Shown: positions 1-8,788, numbered from the stretch's first letter. The stretch is DNA of 64,000 nt from Cognatiluteimonas lumbrici (GCF_006476065.1 NZ_ML636798.1:1996207-2060206), one strand, 5' to 3'. The notes: generated by a model not told the origin, from the letters alone. Numbers and translations are program-made.

Positions 1-139
1 CGGTTTCCGACCCGGGTTCGCCGGCCACGTGCAGTTCCACCGTGAACGAGTGCCCGTGCAGGCGGGCGCACTTGTGGCCCGCCGGGACGTTGGGCAGGCG
101 GTGGGCGGCCTCGATGGTGAAGCGCTTGAAGATCTCCAT
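1..139 (-). CDS. queD: QueD, 6-carboxy-5,6,7,8-tetrahydropterin synthase (N-terminal part)
   Basis: Only the first 46 codons are in the window; the gene runs off the left edge. The protein begins [17 protein letters not shown] and has the family zinc ligands H13, H28 and H30 plus the catalytic Cys24 in the stretch [11 protein letters not shown]. QueD converts dihydroneopterin triphosphate to carboxytetrahydropterin, the first committed step of queuosine and other 7-deazaguanine synthesis, in the cytoplasm. A TAGAAT -10-like hexamer at 149-154 on the minus strand would start transcription only about 3 nt before the ATG, so the mRNA may be nearly leaderless. A eukaryotic-type 6-pyruvoyl-tetrahydropterin synthase is the related alternative but is less likely in this host. 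Confidence 0.88.
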   Translation of the reverse strand, partial: MEIFKRFTIEAAHRLPNVPAGHKCARLHGHSFTVELHVAGEPGSET

Positions 140-286
140 GGCCGGGGGATTCTACGCGGTGGCCGGCCGGGCCGGCGGCGCGCGTTGATAGGTGGCAGCT
201 GCCGGACCGCGGCGTGGTCGACCCAAATCAACGGCCACGCCGCCGGCGCTGCTTAGGCTGGGATCCACCCGGCCAGGAGGGGAACG

Positions 287-547
287 ATGGGTTCGACGCA
301 ACCAGGGGAGCGTCTGGATCGTGGTGCGCTGTGCGTCGCGATCGAAGTGGCGGACGAAGCGGTGGCCCGGCGGCGGATGCCGCGCATGCTCTACGTGGAG
401 CTGGTGGCCCAGCTCTACGAGGCGACGCTGGACGGCTGGCCCGTCGGCAGCCTCGTGCCGTATGCGCGGGCAATGGCCGACCAGCTGGTGCGGGGCGAGG
501 AGCGCAGGGCCCAGCCCGTGCTGCGGCCGGTCGAGGCGGCGGTCTAG
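287..547 (+). CDS. small hypothetical protein, 86 aa
   Basis: I do not recognise this protein. The ATG is preceded at a good distance by AGGAGGGG (about 275-282), a strong Shine-Dalgarno sequence, which is the main reason to believe it is translated. The product is soluble with no signal peptide or membrane segment. Its middle reads as amphipathic helix (MLYVELVAQLYEATLDGW). The end overlaps the 3' end of the AraC-type gene by a few bases, so the two are convergent. Third-position GC bias fits coding. A function cannot be assigned from sequence or neighbours. Confidence 0.6.
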   Translation: MGSTQPGERLDRGALCVAIEVADEAVARRRMPRMLYVELVAQLYEATLDGWPVGSLVPYARAMADQLVRGEERRAQPVLRPVEAAV

Positions 548-1548
548 CCCGGTTGCGACGGCGGCCCGGGCTCGCCGCCCTTCTGCCGGTCGCGCACTTC
601 GCTGGGGGTCGAGCCGAAGCGCTGCAGGAACGCGCGCTGGAACTGCCGCTCGGTCGAGAAGCCGCGGTGGTAGGCGACGTCGATGACGCGCCGCTCCGGC
701 GACTCGCACAGGTCGCGGAACGCCGCATCCAGGCGCTTGTCGCGGATGCAGCGCTTGATCCCGCCGCTGCCGGCGAAGATCCGGTACAGCCAGGTGCGGG
801 AGATGCCGAACCTGTGCGCGAGCATGTCCGGCCCGAGGTCGGCGTCGCCCAGGTTGGCGTCGATGTAGGCCAGGATGCTGGTGCGCAGCGGGTCGTCGTT
901 GCCCCGCTCCCGGGCCGGGGGCGCGAAGTCGACGCACAGCTGCAGGATCGACAGGGTGGACTGCACCAGCGCCTCGAAGCGCGCCGGCGGCGCCGGCAGC
1001 GACATGACCAGCTGCTCCAGGTGCCGCGACAGCATCTTCGCCGGCAGGTCCGACGCGCGCAGGACCAGGCCGTGGACATTGCCGCGCAGCAGCCAGCGGG
1101 GCACCAGTACCGACAGGCAGGCGGCGTCGCTGGCCTCGAACTCGGCGGGGTTGCCCAGGTCCAGGAAGCCGATGTCGCCGCGGTGCAGGCCCATCTCGCC
1201 GCCTTCCGCCCGGCCCCGCACGGTACCGTGCAGGAGCAGCGACACGAGCACGTGCGAGCCGAAGCGGCTGCGCGCGATGGTCGACGCGTCGCGCACAAGG
1301 CCGCAGGCGGTGAAGCGCACCTTCGCCACGTGCAGGTCGCCCAGCGCGAAGTCGCAACCCGAACCCACGGGAGGCAGCGGCTGGCGCGCCAGCGGGCGCG
1401 CGAGGTGGCGCAGCATCATCCGCCAGTAACGGCTGCGCACGGTATCCCGGCGGACGCGCAGTTCGTTCGCCATGGGCGCAGGAAACTGCGGAATGCGGGG
1501 CAGGCGCGCGATACTGGTCATGGCCTCGCTGTCGAACCAACGGTGCAT
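544..1548 (-). CDS. AraC/XylS-family transcriptional regulator
   Basis: Protein of 334 aa with an N-terminal AraC-binding-like sensor region and a C-terminal double helix-turn-helix of about 100 residues, including LAHRFGISRTWLYRIF in HTH1 and IDVAYHRGFSTERQFQRAF in HTH2, the signature part of the family. The frame is open upstream to a GTG at 1659. I prefer the ATG at 1548 (MHRWFDSEAM) because the extra N-terminus would be basic and low-complexity. An ATG at 1521 preceded by GCGAGG is also possible. A 30-bp imperfect palindrome at 1574-1603 lies just upstream and is a plausible operator. The effector and target genes are unknown; no adjacent catabolic operon suggests them. Confidence 0.82.
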   Translation of the reverse strand: MHRWFDSEAMTSIARLPRIPQFPAPMANELRVRRDTVRSRYWRMMLRHLARPLARQPLPPVGSGCDFALGDLHVAKVRFTACGLVRDASTIARSRFGSHVLVSLLLHGTVRGRAEGGEMGLHRGDIGFLDLGNPAEFEASDAACLSVLVPRWLLRGNVHGLVLRASDLPAKMLSRHLEQLVMSLPAPPARFEALVQSTLSILQLCVDFAPPARERGNDDPLRTSILAYIDANLGDADLGPDMLAHRFGISRTWLYRIFAGSGGIKRCIRDKRLDAAFRDLCESPERRVIDVAYHRGFSTERQFQRAFLQRFGSTPSEVRDRQKGGEPGPPSQPG

Positions 1549-1573
1549 CTTCGGCAAACTGCCCGGATGCGGC

Positions 1574-1603
1574 GCGACAATTCGTACATGAACGAACTGT
1601 CGC
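1574..1603. promoter_or_regulatory. 30-bp palindrome upstream of the AraC-type gene, candidate operator
   Basis: The two 15-base halves are GCGACAATTCGTACA and, as reverse complement, GCGACAGTTCGTTCA, matching at 13 of 15 positions with no spacer. It begins 25 bases before the preferred start of the AraC-type gene and is less GC-rich than its surroundings. Its position suggests autoregulation or binding of another dimeric regulator; this is inference. Confidence 0.5.
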
Positions 1604-1684
1604 AAGCGAACGCTCGACTTTAGGCGATGCCCGGCGGCGCGTATCGTGCCGAACGCCACAGATATGGCGCGCGGCCCGGCCGGT

Positions 1685-2050
1685 TCACTTCTTGATCAGG
1701 AAGTCCTCGACCTTCTTGCCCTTGGCGGTATACGCGGCCAGCCAGCGCGGCTGCTTGCCGCGGCCGGTCCAGGTTTCCTTCGGGTTGGCCGGGTTGCGGT
1801 ACTTCGGCGGCACCTTGCGTCCGGTGGTCTTGCGCGCGGTGCGCCTGGCCGCGGCCTTGCGGGCCTTCGGCGCGGCGGCGCCGCCGAACAGTTCCTCGAC
1901 GGTGTAGCCCTCGGACTTGGCCAGCGCCACCAGCTTGCGGCGCACGCTGGCCGCCGGCTTGCGCTTGACCAGCGCGGTCTTGCGCTTCTTCGCCTTGGTG
2001 ATGAGGGATTCCAGTTCGCGGGCCGAGAGGCCGTCCAGGTCGATTGCCAT
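1685..2050 (-). CDS. H-NS family nucleoid-associated protein
   Basis: Small basic protein of 121 aa. The N-terminal part (MAIDLDGLSARELESLI...) is a helical oligomerisation region. A Lys/Arg/Ala-rich linker follows. The C-terminal domain has the H-NS DNA-binding core NPKETWTGRGKQPRWL near residues 90-105. The frame is open 10 codons further upstream, but the ATG at 2050 has GGAG just before it and gives the usual family N-terminus. H-NS proteins bind curved AT-rich DNA and silence acquired genes; xanthomonads use this short variant (XrvA-like). A bulged inverted repeat at 2059-2102 lies in its leader. Confidence 0.9.
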   Translation of the reverse strand: MAIDLDGLSARELESLITKAKKRKTALVKRKPAASVRRKLVALAKSEGYTVEELFGGAAAPKARKAAARRTARKTTGRKVPPKYRNPANPKETWTGRGKQPRWLAAYTAKGKKVEDFLIKK

Positions 2051-2058
2051 TTTCGCTC

Positions 2059-2102
2059 CGATTATCGGGGAAGGAAACACGAGTTTCCCCGGATGATAAT
2101 CG
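2059..2102. repeat. bulged inverted repeat in the H-NS gene leader
   Basis: Left arm CGATTATCGGGGAA (2059-2072) and right arm TTCCCC-GGAT-GATAATCG (2085-2102) are complementary apart from a 4-base bulge, around a loop of about 12 bases. On the minus-strand transcript it would fold immediately before the H-NS ribosome binding site. It may be a binding site or a translational control hairpin; there is no direct evidence. Confidence 0.45.
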
Positions 2103-2151
2103 TGGATTACCGCGACCGCAAAATCGCGGGGCGATGGCTACCGATATTCGA

Positions 2152-3861
2152 TCAGCCCCGGAGCCGCTCCAGCAGCGCTTCGCGGCCGAGGTTTTCCGGT
2201 TCCGCCGCGGCGCGCGCGCGATATTCGAAGGTGCCGGCCTCGAGGCCGCGGCCGGACACCACCACCCGGTGCGGGATGCCGATCAGTTCGATGTCCGCGA
2301 ACATCGCGCCCGGGCGCAGGCCGCGGTCGTCGAGCACGGTTTCGATGCCGGCCGCGCGCAGTTCGTCGTACAGCGCTTCGGCGGCCTCGGCCACCGCGGC
2401 GTCCTGCTTCGGGTTGATCACGCACACCGCCACCTGCCACGGCGCCATCGCCTCCGGCCAAAGGATGCCGGCGTCGTCGTGGTTCTGCTCGATGGCCGCG
2501 GCCACGATGCGCGAGATGCCGATGCCGTAGCAGCCCATCTGCAGCACGCGCGGCTTGCCCTGCTCGTCGAGCACGGTGCAGTCCATGGCGCGCGCATACT
2601 TGTCGCCGAGCTGGAACACGTGGCCGACCTCGATGCCGCGCACGATCCGCAGCTCGCCGCCGTCGGCCGCGCGGTCGCCTTCGACCACGCTGCGGATGTC
2701 GGCGACGGTGTCTGGCTCGGGCAGATCGCGGCCCCAGTTGACGCCGGCCAGGTGGAAGCCGGCGGCGTTGGCGCCGACCACGAAGTCGGCCATGGCAGCG
2801 ACCTCGCGGTCGGCGACGACGCGGATCGGCCGCGGCGGCGCCACCGGGCCGAGGAAGCCCGGCTCGCTGCCCAGGTGCTCGAGGATCTCGGCCTCGGTCG
2901 CCATGCGGTAGTCGCCCAGGCCCGGCACCTTGGCCAGCTTGATCTCGTTGGCGTCGTGGTCGCCACGCACCAGCGCGAGCACGAACTGGTCCTTACCCCC
3001 GGCATCGGCGCCGACCAGCGCCACCGACTTCACCGTGCGCTGCAAGGGGATGCCCAGCAACGCGGCGACCTCGGCGCAGGTCTTCTGGGTCGGCGTGTCC
3101 ACCCGGCGCATCGCCTCGCCCGCGGCGGGACGCGGGCCGGGTTCGGCGGCCTGCGCGGCTTCCACGTTCGCCGCGTAGTCGGACGCCGTCGAGAACGCGA
3201 TCGCGTCCTCGCCCGAGTCGGCGAGCACGTGGAATTCCTGCGAAGCGTCGCCGCCGATCGCGCCGCTGTCCGCCTGCACCGCGCGGAAGCGCAGGCCCAG
3301 GCGGGTGAAGATGCGGTTGTAGGCCTCGACCATGCGCTCGTAGGAGCGCTGCATGCCGGCCTCGTCGATGTCGAACGAATAGGCGTCCTTCATCAGGAAC
3401 TCGCGCGCGCGCATCACCCCGAAGCGCGGGCGGATCTCGTCGCGGAACTTGGTCTGCACCTGGTAGAAGTTCAGGGGCAGCTGCTTGTAGCTGGACAGCT
3501 CGTTGCGGGCGAAGTCGGTGACCACCTCCTCGGCGGTCGGGGCGTAGCAGTACTCGGCGTCCTTGCGGTCGCGGATCTTCAGCAACTGGCCGCCGAACCT
3601 GTCCCAGCGCCCGGTCTCCTCCCAGAGCTCCTTCGGCTGGATGGTCGGCATCACCATCTCCAGCGCGCCGGCGCGGTCCATCTCCTCGCGCACGATCGCC
3701 TCTACCTTGCGCAGCACGCGCAGGCCGAGCGGGGACCAGGTGTACAGGCCGGACGCGAGCTTGCGCAGCATGCCAGCGCGCAGCATCAGCCGGTGGCTGG
3801 CGAGCTCGGCCTCGGCGGGCGTTTCCTTGACGGTGTGGAGGTGGAACTGCGACAGGCGCAT
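2152..3861 (-). CDS. proS: ProS, prolyl-tRNA synthetase
   Basis: Cytoplasmic class II aminoacyl-tRNA synthetase of 569 aa, the usual length of the bacterial long form. It charges tRNA-Pro. The N-terminus ([19 protein letters not shown]) and the class II core near residues 40-220 ([28 protein letters not shown]) are typical. A YbaK-like editing insertion lies around residues 230-390, containing KSVALVG and MADFVVGAN, and removes mischarged alanine. The rest of the catalytic core ([11 protein letters not shown]) and the anticodon-binding domain follow. It appears to be transcribed alone; the H-NS gene lies downstream on the same strand after about 100 bases. Confidence 0.97.
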   Translation of the reverse strand: MRLSQFHLHTVKETPAEAELASHRLMLRAGMLRKLASGLYTWSPLGLRVLRKVEAIVREEMDRAGALEMVMPTIQPKELWEETGRWDRFGGQLLKIRDRKDAEYCYAPTAEEVVTDFARNELSSYKQLPLNFYQVQTKFRDEIRPRFGVMRAREFLMKDAYSFDIDEAGMQRSYERMVEAYNRIFTRLGLRFRAVQADSGAIGGDASQEFHVLADSGEDAIAFSTASDYAANVEAAQAAEPGPRPAAGEAMRRVDTPTQKTCAEVAALLGIPLQRTVKSVALVGADAGGKDQFVLALVRGDHDANEIKLAKVPGLGDYRMATEAEILEHLGSEPGFLGPVAPPRPIRVVADREVAAMADFVVGANAAGFHLAGVNWGRDLPEPDTVADIRSVVEGDRAADGGELRIVRGIEVGHVFQLGDKYARAMDCTVLDEQGKPRVLQMGCYGIGISRIVAAAIEQNHDDAGILWPEAMAPWQVAVCVINPKQDAAVAEAAEALYDELRAAGIETVLDDRGLRPGAMFADIELIGIPHRVVVSGRGLEAGTFEYRARAAAEPENLGREALLERLRG

Positions 3862-3895
3862 CGGGCGGCTCGGAATGACGGGCGAAGGAAGCCCG

Positions 3896-4327
3896 TCATT
3901 TTGCCACGCCGGCGCCCGTGCTTTCCTCCGGCGGCGGCGCCGCGTTGCCGCTGCATTTCACCCGCAGCGTGGCTTCCGCCAGTTCCACGCGGTTGGCGCG
4001 CTCGGCATCGTCGAGGGTGCGTTCGGGTTCGCCGTCGCCGTCGCTGTCCACCCGCAGCGGGCGGTCTCCGCGCAGCAGCGCCAGGTCCTCGCGCACCTGG
4101 GCGCAGACCGGATCCTCGGCGGGGACCTCGGCGGACGCCGGGGTCCCGGGCGGCACGTTGAGCTGGCGGGTCTCGTAGCTGCCCGAAGGCGGCGGCGTGC
4201 TGCTGTACTGGGTGACGCCGTTGGCGTCCTTCCACGTGTAGACCGTCTGGGCCGCAAGCGGAGCGGCCAGCAGCAGGGCGGCCGGCAGCAGCGCGGCCTG
4301 CAGGAAACGCAGGGTCAGGCGGGACAT
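3896..4327 (-). CDS. DUF4124 domain-containing secreted protein
   Basis: Protein of 143 aa with a clear signal peptide ([22 protein letters not shown], cut near AAQT). A short DUF4124 module follows directly, recognised by [17 protein letters not shown]. The remainder is acidic and Pro-rich, with a [14 protein letters not shown] segment and a long helical tail containing single cysteines (PVCAQ, VKCSG). The ATG at 4327 was chosen over the longer frame because it starts the signal peptide. DUF4124 proteins are common periplasmic or envelope proteins of gammaproteobacteria without an established role. It is divergent from pssA, with 73 bases between the starts. Confidence 0.8.
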   Translation of the reverse strand: MSRLTLRFLQAALLPAALLLAAPLAAQTVYTWKDANGVTQYSSTPPPSGSYETRQLNVPPGTPASAEVPAEDPVCAQVREDLALLRGDRPLRVDSDGDGEPERTLDDAERANRVELAEATLRVKCSGNAAPPPEESTGAGVAK

Positions 4328-4388
4328 GGCAGTCTCCCCGGGGGCTTGCCCGGATTCCAGCACCGGGCCCGGGCGCGCGCAAGCCCGC

Positions 4389-4394
4389 TACACT
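4389..4394 (+). promoter_or_regulatory. -10-like element of pssA
   Basis: TACACT within CGCTACACT. The hexamer ends exactly 7 bases before the pssA ATG at 4401, so transcription would start at the start codon and give a leaderless mRNA. No good -35 is visible. The extended form GCTACA(A/C)T recurs before purL, glyA and secA. Confidence 0.45.
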
Positions 4395-4400
4395 TCCGGC

Positions 4401-5171
4401 ATGGACGAACCGAGCACAGACGCACAGAACGGGCGCCCCCGCGGGCGCGGCATCTACCTGTTGCCGAACCTGTTCACCACCGGCGGGCTGTTCGCCGGCT
4501 TCTTCGCGATCATCGCCGCCTCGCAGGGCCGCTTCGAGGCCGCGTGCATCGCGATCTTCGTGGCCTCGGTGCTGGACGGAGTGGACGGGCGCGTGGCGCG
4601 GCTGACCAATACCCAGAGCGAATTCGGCGTGCAGTACGACTCGCTCGCCGACCTGATCAGCTTCGGCATGGCGCCCGCGCTGGTGATGTACTACTGGGCG
4701 CTGTCGGCGATGAAGCTCGACGGCCTCACCGCCGGCAAGATCGGCTGGCTGGCGGCCTTCCTCTACGCCGCCTGCGCGGCCTTGCGCCTTGCCCGCTTCA
4801 ACTCGCAGGTGGCGCAGGTGGACAAGCGTTGGTTCATCGGCCTTGCCAGTCCCGCCGCGGCCGGCCTGATGGCGAGCTTCGTGTGGACCTGCCACGACAT
4901 GGGCCTGGCCGGCGGGGACCTGCGCCACGCGGCGCTCGCCGTGACCGTGGTGGCCGGGCTGCTGATGGTGAGCCGCATCCGCTATTCCAGCTTCAAGGGC
5001 AGCGGGCAGGGGCCGCGCGCAGACCGGGTGCCGTTCGTCGCGATCGTGGTCGCGCTGGTGGTGCTGATCGCGCTGGTGCTCGATCCGCCGCGCGTGCTGC
5101 TGGCGGCCGCGGTGCTGTACGCGCTGTCGGGCCCGGTGCTGTGGCTGTGGCGGCGGGGCCGGCCCGGATGA
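4401..5171 (+). CDS. pssA: PssA, CDP-diacylglycerol-serine O-phosphatidyltransferase
   Basis: Integral membrane enzyme of 256 aa that makes phosphatidylserine, the precursor of phosphatidylethanolamine. The CDP-alcohol phosphotransferase motif D-G-x2-A-R-x8-G-x3-D-x3-D is complete in the stretch from DGVDGRVARL to FGVQYDSLAD (about residues 58-81). About eight hydrophobic segments follow. Residues before LLPNLFTTGGLF are polar and cytoplasmic. The ATG at 4401 has no Shine-Dalgarno sequence; a TACACT -10 element ends 7 bases upstream, which suggests leaderless translation. The stop overlaps the next ATG (ATGA), so holD and rimI are probably co-transcribed and translationally coupled. Confidence 0.95.
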   Translation: MDEPSTDAQNGRPRGRGIYLLPNLFTTGGLFAGFFAIIAASQGRFEAACIAIFVASVLDGVDGRVARLTNTQSEFGVQYDSLADLISFGMAPALVMYYWALSAMKLDGLTAGKIGWLAAFLYAACAALRLARFNSQVAQVDKRWFIGLASPAAAGLMASFVWTCHDMGLAGGDLRHAALAVTVVAGLLMVSRIRYSSFKGSGQGPRADRVPFVAIVVALVVLIALVLDPPRVLLAAAVLYALSGPVLWLWRRGRPG

Positions 5172-5416
5172 GCGGGCCCTGGGATCCGTTCCAGCGCGAG
5201 GTGCTGGCCGCGCTCGGCCACCCCGCTTGCGTGGTCGCGCTCCCGGAGGACCCGATGCTCGATGCGCTGCTGCGCGCCGCCGGTCGCAACCGCGGCTCCG
5301 GCGATGCCGCGCAACTGGCGCGGTCCTGGCCGGCGCCCGGATCGCTGCGCGGCAATCCGGCGGCCAAGCGCGCGCTGTGGCCGGCACTGCGACGACTGAG
5401 GCGCGCGCCGGGATGA
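5168..5416 (+). CDS. holD: HolD-like, DNA polymerase III psi subunit (short form)
   Basis: A small protein of 82 aa lying between pssA and rimI with ATGA overlaps on both sides. In E. coli the psi gene holD also sits immediately before rimI. The C-terminal stretch SLRGNPAAKRALWPALRRL closely resembles the C-terminus of E. coli psi (LRANPTARAALWQQI), and the N-terminus WDPFQREVLAALGHPACV resembles the chi-binding N-terminal peptide region in character. At 82 aa it is much shorter than the 137 aa of E. coli psi. Psi connects the clamp loader to chi and SSB. The partner chi gene, holC, is 3.4 kb away. The assignment rests on remembered similarity plus synteny and has not been tested by search. 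Confidence 0.7.
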   Translation: MSGPWDPFQREVLAALGHPACVVALPEDPMLDALLRAAGRNRGSGDAAQLARSWPAPGSLRGNPAAKRALWPALRRLRRAPG

Positions 5417-5886
5417 GTGCGGTTGCCGCGGACGAGCGCGCGCCGGTCGCCCTGCGGCCGATGCGCGAGGACGACCTCGACGCGGTGATGGAGGTGGAGC
5501 GTCGCGCCTATCCGTTCCCGTGGACGCGCGGCATCTTCCGCGACTGCCTGCGCGCCGGCTATCCGGCGTGGGTGCTGGACCGGGGCGGTGCGATCCTCGG
5601 CTACGCGGTGCTCAGCATCGCCGCGGGCGAGGCGCACATCCTCAACCTGTGCGCGGCGCCGGAGGTGCAACGCGAGGGCCACGGCCGCCGCCTGCTGCGC
5701 GCGCTGCTGCAGGTCGCCCGCGGCCACCGCGCCGAGCGCGTGTTCCTGGAGGTGCGCCCGTCCAATGCCGCCGCGATCGCGCTGTACCACGGCGAAGGCT
5801 TCAACGAGATCGGCCGCCGCCCGCGCTACTACCCCGCCTTCAACGGCCGCGAAGACGCCCTCGTCATGGCCCTCGAACTCCTGTAG
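5413..5886 (+). CDS. rimI: RimI, ribosomal protein S18 alanine N-acetyltransferase
   Basis: GNAT-fold acetyltransferase of 157 aa, the normal RimI length. It acetylates the N-terminal alanine of ribosomal protein S18 using acetyl-CoA. The acetyl-CoA-binding motif A is recognisable as VQREGHGRRLLRALL, motif B as VRPSNAAAIALYHGEGF, and the N-terminal part has MEVERRAYPFPWT, typical of RimI. The start overlaps the holD stop (ATGA). The stop codon TAG at 5884-5886 is part of the GTAG foot of the REP element that follows, so the gene end is shaped by the repeat. Confidence 0.92.
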   Translation: MSAVAADERAPVALRPMREDDLDAVMEVERRAYPFPWTRGIFRDCLRAGYPAWVLDRGGAILGYAVLSIAAGEAHILNLCAAPEVQREGHGRRLLRALLQVARGHRAERVFLEVRPSNAAAIALYHGEGFNEIGRRPRYYPAFNGREDALVMALELL

Positions 5887-5967
5887 GAGCGGCGCTGGCG
5901 CCGCGACCCGGGAAAGCTCGCCGCCATGGCGGCTCCCACTGGTCGCGGCGCCAGCGCCGCTCCTACA
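5883..5967. repeat. REP pair (GTAGGAGC family) between convergent rimI and valS
   Basis: Two inverted copies of a palindromic unit, GTAGGAGCGGCGC-TG-GCGCCGCGACC, face each other across about 35 bases. The TAG of the left copy is the rimI stop codon and the TAG of the right copy, read on the minus strand, is the valS stop codon. The GTAG foot resembles the tetranucleotide recognised by RAYT transposases in published REP families. It could also terminate both converging transcripts. Confidence 0.85.
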
Positions 5968-8788
5968 GCTTGGCGCGCTGGGACTGGAGGGCCTGGTGCT
6001 GGGCGGTCCAGTCGGCGAGGCGGTGGCGTTCCTGGTCGACGACCGCGGCGGGGGCGTTCTGGACGAAGGTCGCGTTGCCGAGCTTGGCCTCGCACTTGGC
6101 GATCTCGCCGGCGACGCGCTTGAGTTCCTTGTCCAGGCGCGTGCGCTCCGCGTCGAGGTCCACCAGGCCTTCCAGCGGCACCAGCAGCTTGAGGTCGCCG
6201 ACCACGGCGGTGGCCGCGGCGGGCGCCTCCGCACCGTCGCCGAGGAACTCGATGCGCTCGACCTTGTTGAGGAAGCGCACCTGCGAGGCGAAGCGCTGCA
6301 TGCGCTCGCGGTCGCCGGCGTTGCCGCCCGCCAGCAGCAGGGTGACCTGCTTGCCGGGCGGCACGTTGAGCTCGCTGCGCACGCGGCGCAGGGCCGAGAC
6401 CATCGCCTTGAGCCATTCGACGTCGGCAACGGCGCGGGCGTCGGCCGCGGGCAAGTCGGCCGCCCGCGGATAGGACTGCAGCATGATGGTGTCGCCCTCG
6501 ATGCCGAGTCGCGGCGCCACCTGCTGCCACAGTTCCTCGGTGACGAAGGGAATGAGCGGGTGCAGCAGCCGCAGCAGCCGCTCGAGCACGAACAGCAGGG
6601 TGTGGCGGGTGCTCGCGGCCGCTTCCGGATCGTCCCCGTTCAACGCCGGCTTGGCCAGTTCCACGAACCAGTCGCAGAAGTCGTTCCAGGCGAACTCGTA
6701 CAGCGCCTGCGACAGCAGGTCGAAGCGGTAGTCGGCGAAGTGCCGTTCCGCCTCGGCCGCGGTGTCGGCGAGGCGGGCGAGGATCCAGCGCTCGGCGTCT
6801 GTGGCGGGTTCTGGCCCTGTGGGAGCGCCCCTTGGGCGCGATTCCGGATCGCGGTCGAGGACCGCTCCCACATCACCGGTGTTCATGAGCACGAAGCGGG
6901 TGGCGTTCCACAGCTTGTTGCAGAAGTTCTTGTAGCCCTCGGCTCGGCCGAGGTCGAACTTGATGTCGCGGCCGTGCCCGGCGAGCGCGGCGATGGTGAA
7001 GCGCAGCGCGTCGGCGCCGAACGCCGGGATGCCGTCCGGGAACTCCTTGCGGGTCGCCTTCCCGATCTTCTCGGCCATCTTCGGCTGCATCAGCCCGGTG
7101 GTGCGCTTGGCGACCAGGTCGTCGAGCGAGATGCCGTCGATCAGGTCGAGCGGGTCGAGGATGTTGCCCTTGGACTTGGACATTTTCTGGCCGTGCGCGT
7201 CGCGCACCAGGCCGGTGATGTAGACGTCGCGGAAGGGCACGCGGCCGGCGAGGTGGTCGGTCGCCATGATCATGCGCGCGACCCAGAAGAAGATGATGTC
7301 GAAGCCGGTGACCAGCACGCTCGACGGCACGTAGCGGTCGAAGCCGCGCTCGGCCATGCGCGCTTCGTCCGGCCAGCCCATGGTGCTGATCGGCCACAGC
7401 TGCGAGCTGAACCAGGTTTCCAGCACGTCGGGGTCCTGGCGCAGCGCGACGTCGGCGCCGAGGCCGTGCCTGGCGCGCACCTCGGCCTCGTCGCGGCCGA
7501 CGAAGATGTTGCCGGCCTCGTCGTACCAGGCCGGGATGCGGTGGCCCCACCAGAGCTGGCGGCTGATGCACCAGTCCTGGATGTTCTCCATCCAGTGGCG
7601 GTAGGTGTTGATCCAGTTCGGCGGGACGAACTTCACCTCGCCCGGCTTTCCATCGGCACCTTCCACGAGTTCCATGCCGCGCTTCGCCAGGCCGTCCATC
7701 TTCACGAACCACTGGTCGGTCAGCCACGGCTCGATCACCTGGCCGGTGCGGTCGCCGCGCGGGACCTGCAGCTTGTGCGGCTTGGTCTCCACCAGCAGGC
7801 CGGCGGCCTCGAGGTCCGCGAGCACGGCCTTGCGCGCGTCGTAGCGGTCCAGGCCGCGGTATTTCGCCGGCGCGTTGTCGTTGATCTTCGCGTCCGCGGT
7901 GAGCACGTTGATCAACGGCAGCGCATGGCGCACGCCGACCTGGTAGTCGTTGAAGTCGTGCGCCGGGGTGACCTTGACCACGCCGGTGCCGAACTCGCGG
8001 TCCACGTAGGCATCGGCGATGACCGGGATCTCGCGCTCCGACAGCGGCAGGCGCACGCGCTGGCCGACGAGGTGCGCGTAGCGCTCGTCTTCCGGGTGCA
8101 CCATCAGCGCGGTGTCGCCGAGCATGGTTTCCGGCCGCGTGGTCGCGACCGTCAGCGCGCCGCTGCCGTCCGCCAGGGGGTAGGAGATCGACCACAGGTG
8201 GCCGTCCTCCTCCTCGTTCACCACTTCGAGGTCGGAGATAGCGGTCTTCAGCACCGGATCCCAGTTGACCAGCCGCTGTCCCCGGTAGATCAAGCCTTCC
8301 TCGTGCAGGCGCACGAACGCCTCGACCACCGCTTCGGCGGCCATCGGGTCCATGGTGAACACGCTGCGCGACCAGTCGGCGGAGGTGCCGAGGCGGCGCA
8401 TCTGGCGCTCGATGGTGTCGCCGGACTGGCCCTTCCATTCCCACACCCGCTCGATGAAGGCGTCGCGCCCGAGCGAATCGCGGGTCTCGCCCTTGCCCTC
8501 GAGCGCCAGGTTGCGCGACACCACCATCTCGGTGGCGATGCCGGCATGGTCGGTGCCGACCTGCCACAGCGTGTCGAAGCCGCGCATGCGGTGGTAGCGC
8601 ACCAGCGCATCCATCAGCGTCTGCTGGAACGCGTGGCCCATGTGCAGGGTGCCGGTGACGTTCGGCGGCGGCAGCAGGATGACGTACGGCTCGCCCTGGC
8701 CCGAGGGCTGGAACACGCCGCTGGCCTCCCACTTCGCGTAGAGGCGGGATTCGAAGGAGGTCGGGTCGTAGCCGGTTGCGAGTGTCAT
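5963..8788 (-). CDS. valS: ValS, valyl-tRNA synthetase
   Basis: Cytoplasmic class I synthetase of 941 aa that charges tRNA-Val. HMGH is at residues 49-52 ([10 protein letters not shown]), KMSKS is near residue 536 ([10 protein letters not shown]), the CP1 editing domain lies between, and the anticodon domain and a C-terminal coiled-coil follow. Residues about 638-657, between the KMSKS region and the helical domain, are encoded by a GTGG-type REP-like inverted repeat (6818-6873) that stays in frame. The ATG at 8788 overlaps the holC stop by one base. A GTG at 8791 is in frame but less likely. The stop TAG comes from the downstream REP element. Confidence 0.97.
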   Translation of the reverse strand: MTLATGYDPTSFESRLYAKWEASGVFQPSGQGEPYVILLPPPNVTGTLHMGHAFQQTLMDALVRYHRMRGFDTLWQVGTDHAGIATEMVVSRNLALEGKGETRDSLGRDAFIERVWEWKGQSGDTIERQMRRLGTSADWSRSVFTMDPMAAEAVVEAFVRLHEEGLIYRGQRLVNWDPVLKTAISDLEVVNEEEDGHLWSISYPLADGSGALTVATTRPETMLGDTALMVHPEDERYAHLVGQRVRLPLSEREIPVIADAYVDREFGTGVVKVTPAHDFNDYQVGVRHALPLINVLTADAKINDNAPAKYRGLDRYDARKAVLADLEAAGLLVETKPHKLQVPRGDRTGQVIEPWLTDQWFVKMDGLAKRGMELVEGADGKPGEVKFVPPNWINTYRHWMENIQDWCISRQLWWGHRIPAWYDEAGNIFVGRDEAEVRARHGLGADVALRQDPDVLETWFSSQLWPISTMGWPDEARMAERGFDRYVPSSVLVTGFDIIFFWVARMIMATDHLAGRVPFRDVYITGLVRDAHGQKMSKSKGNILDPLDLIDGISLDDLVAKRTTGLMQPKMAEKIGKATRKEFPDGIPAFGADALRFTIAALAGHGRDIKFDLGRAEGYKNFCNKLWNATRFVLMNTGDVGAVLDRDPESRPRGAPTGPEPATDAERWILARLADTAAEAERHFADYRFDLLSQALYEFAWNDFCDWFVELAKPALNGDDPEAAASTRHTLLFVLERLLRLLHPLIPFVTEELWQQVAPRLGIEGDTIMLQSYPRAADLPAADARAVADVEWLKAMVSALRRVRSELNVPPGKQVTLLLAGGNAGDRERMQRFASQVRFLNKVERIEFLGDGAEAPAAATAVVGDLKLLVPLEGLVDLDAERTRLDKELKRVAGEIAKCEAKLGNATFVQNAPAAVVDQERHRLADWTAQHQALQSQRAKL
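6818..6873. repeat. GTGGGAGC-type inverted repeat inside valS
   Basis: TGTGGGAGCGCCC at the left and GACCGCTCCCACA at the right form the outer arms; an inner pair (GGGCGCGATTCCGGATCGCGGTC) completes the structure. The 56-bp segment is translated in frame in ValS at a surface-like linker. A related unit occurs beside rnpB at 36955-37013 and a half-unit at the RDD gene start. This family has a GTGG foot rather than GTAG. Confidence 0.7.

Noticed and set aside
152-1540. Long open frames opposite or shifted against nearly every gene (for example 462 aa over the AraC-type gene, 1147 aa over valS, 1069 aa over secA)
   Set aside because: They are low-complexity Arg/Ala/Gly/Pro or His/Gln-rich translations typical of very GC-rich DNA, without domains, and overlap well-identified genes.
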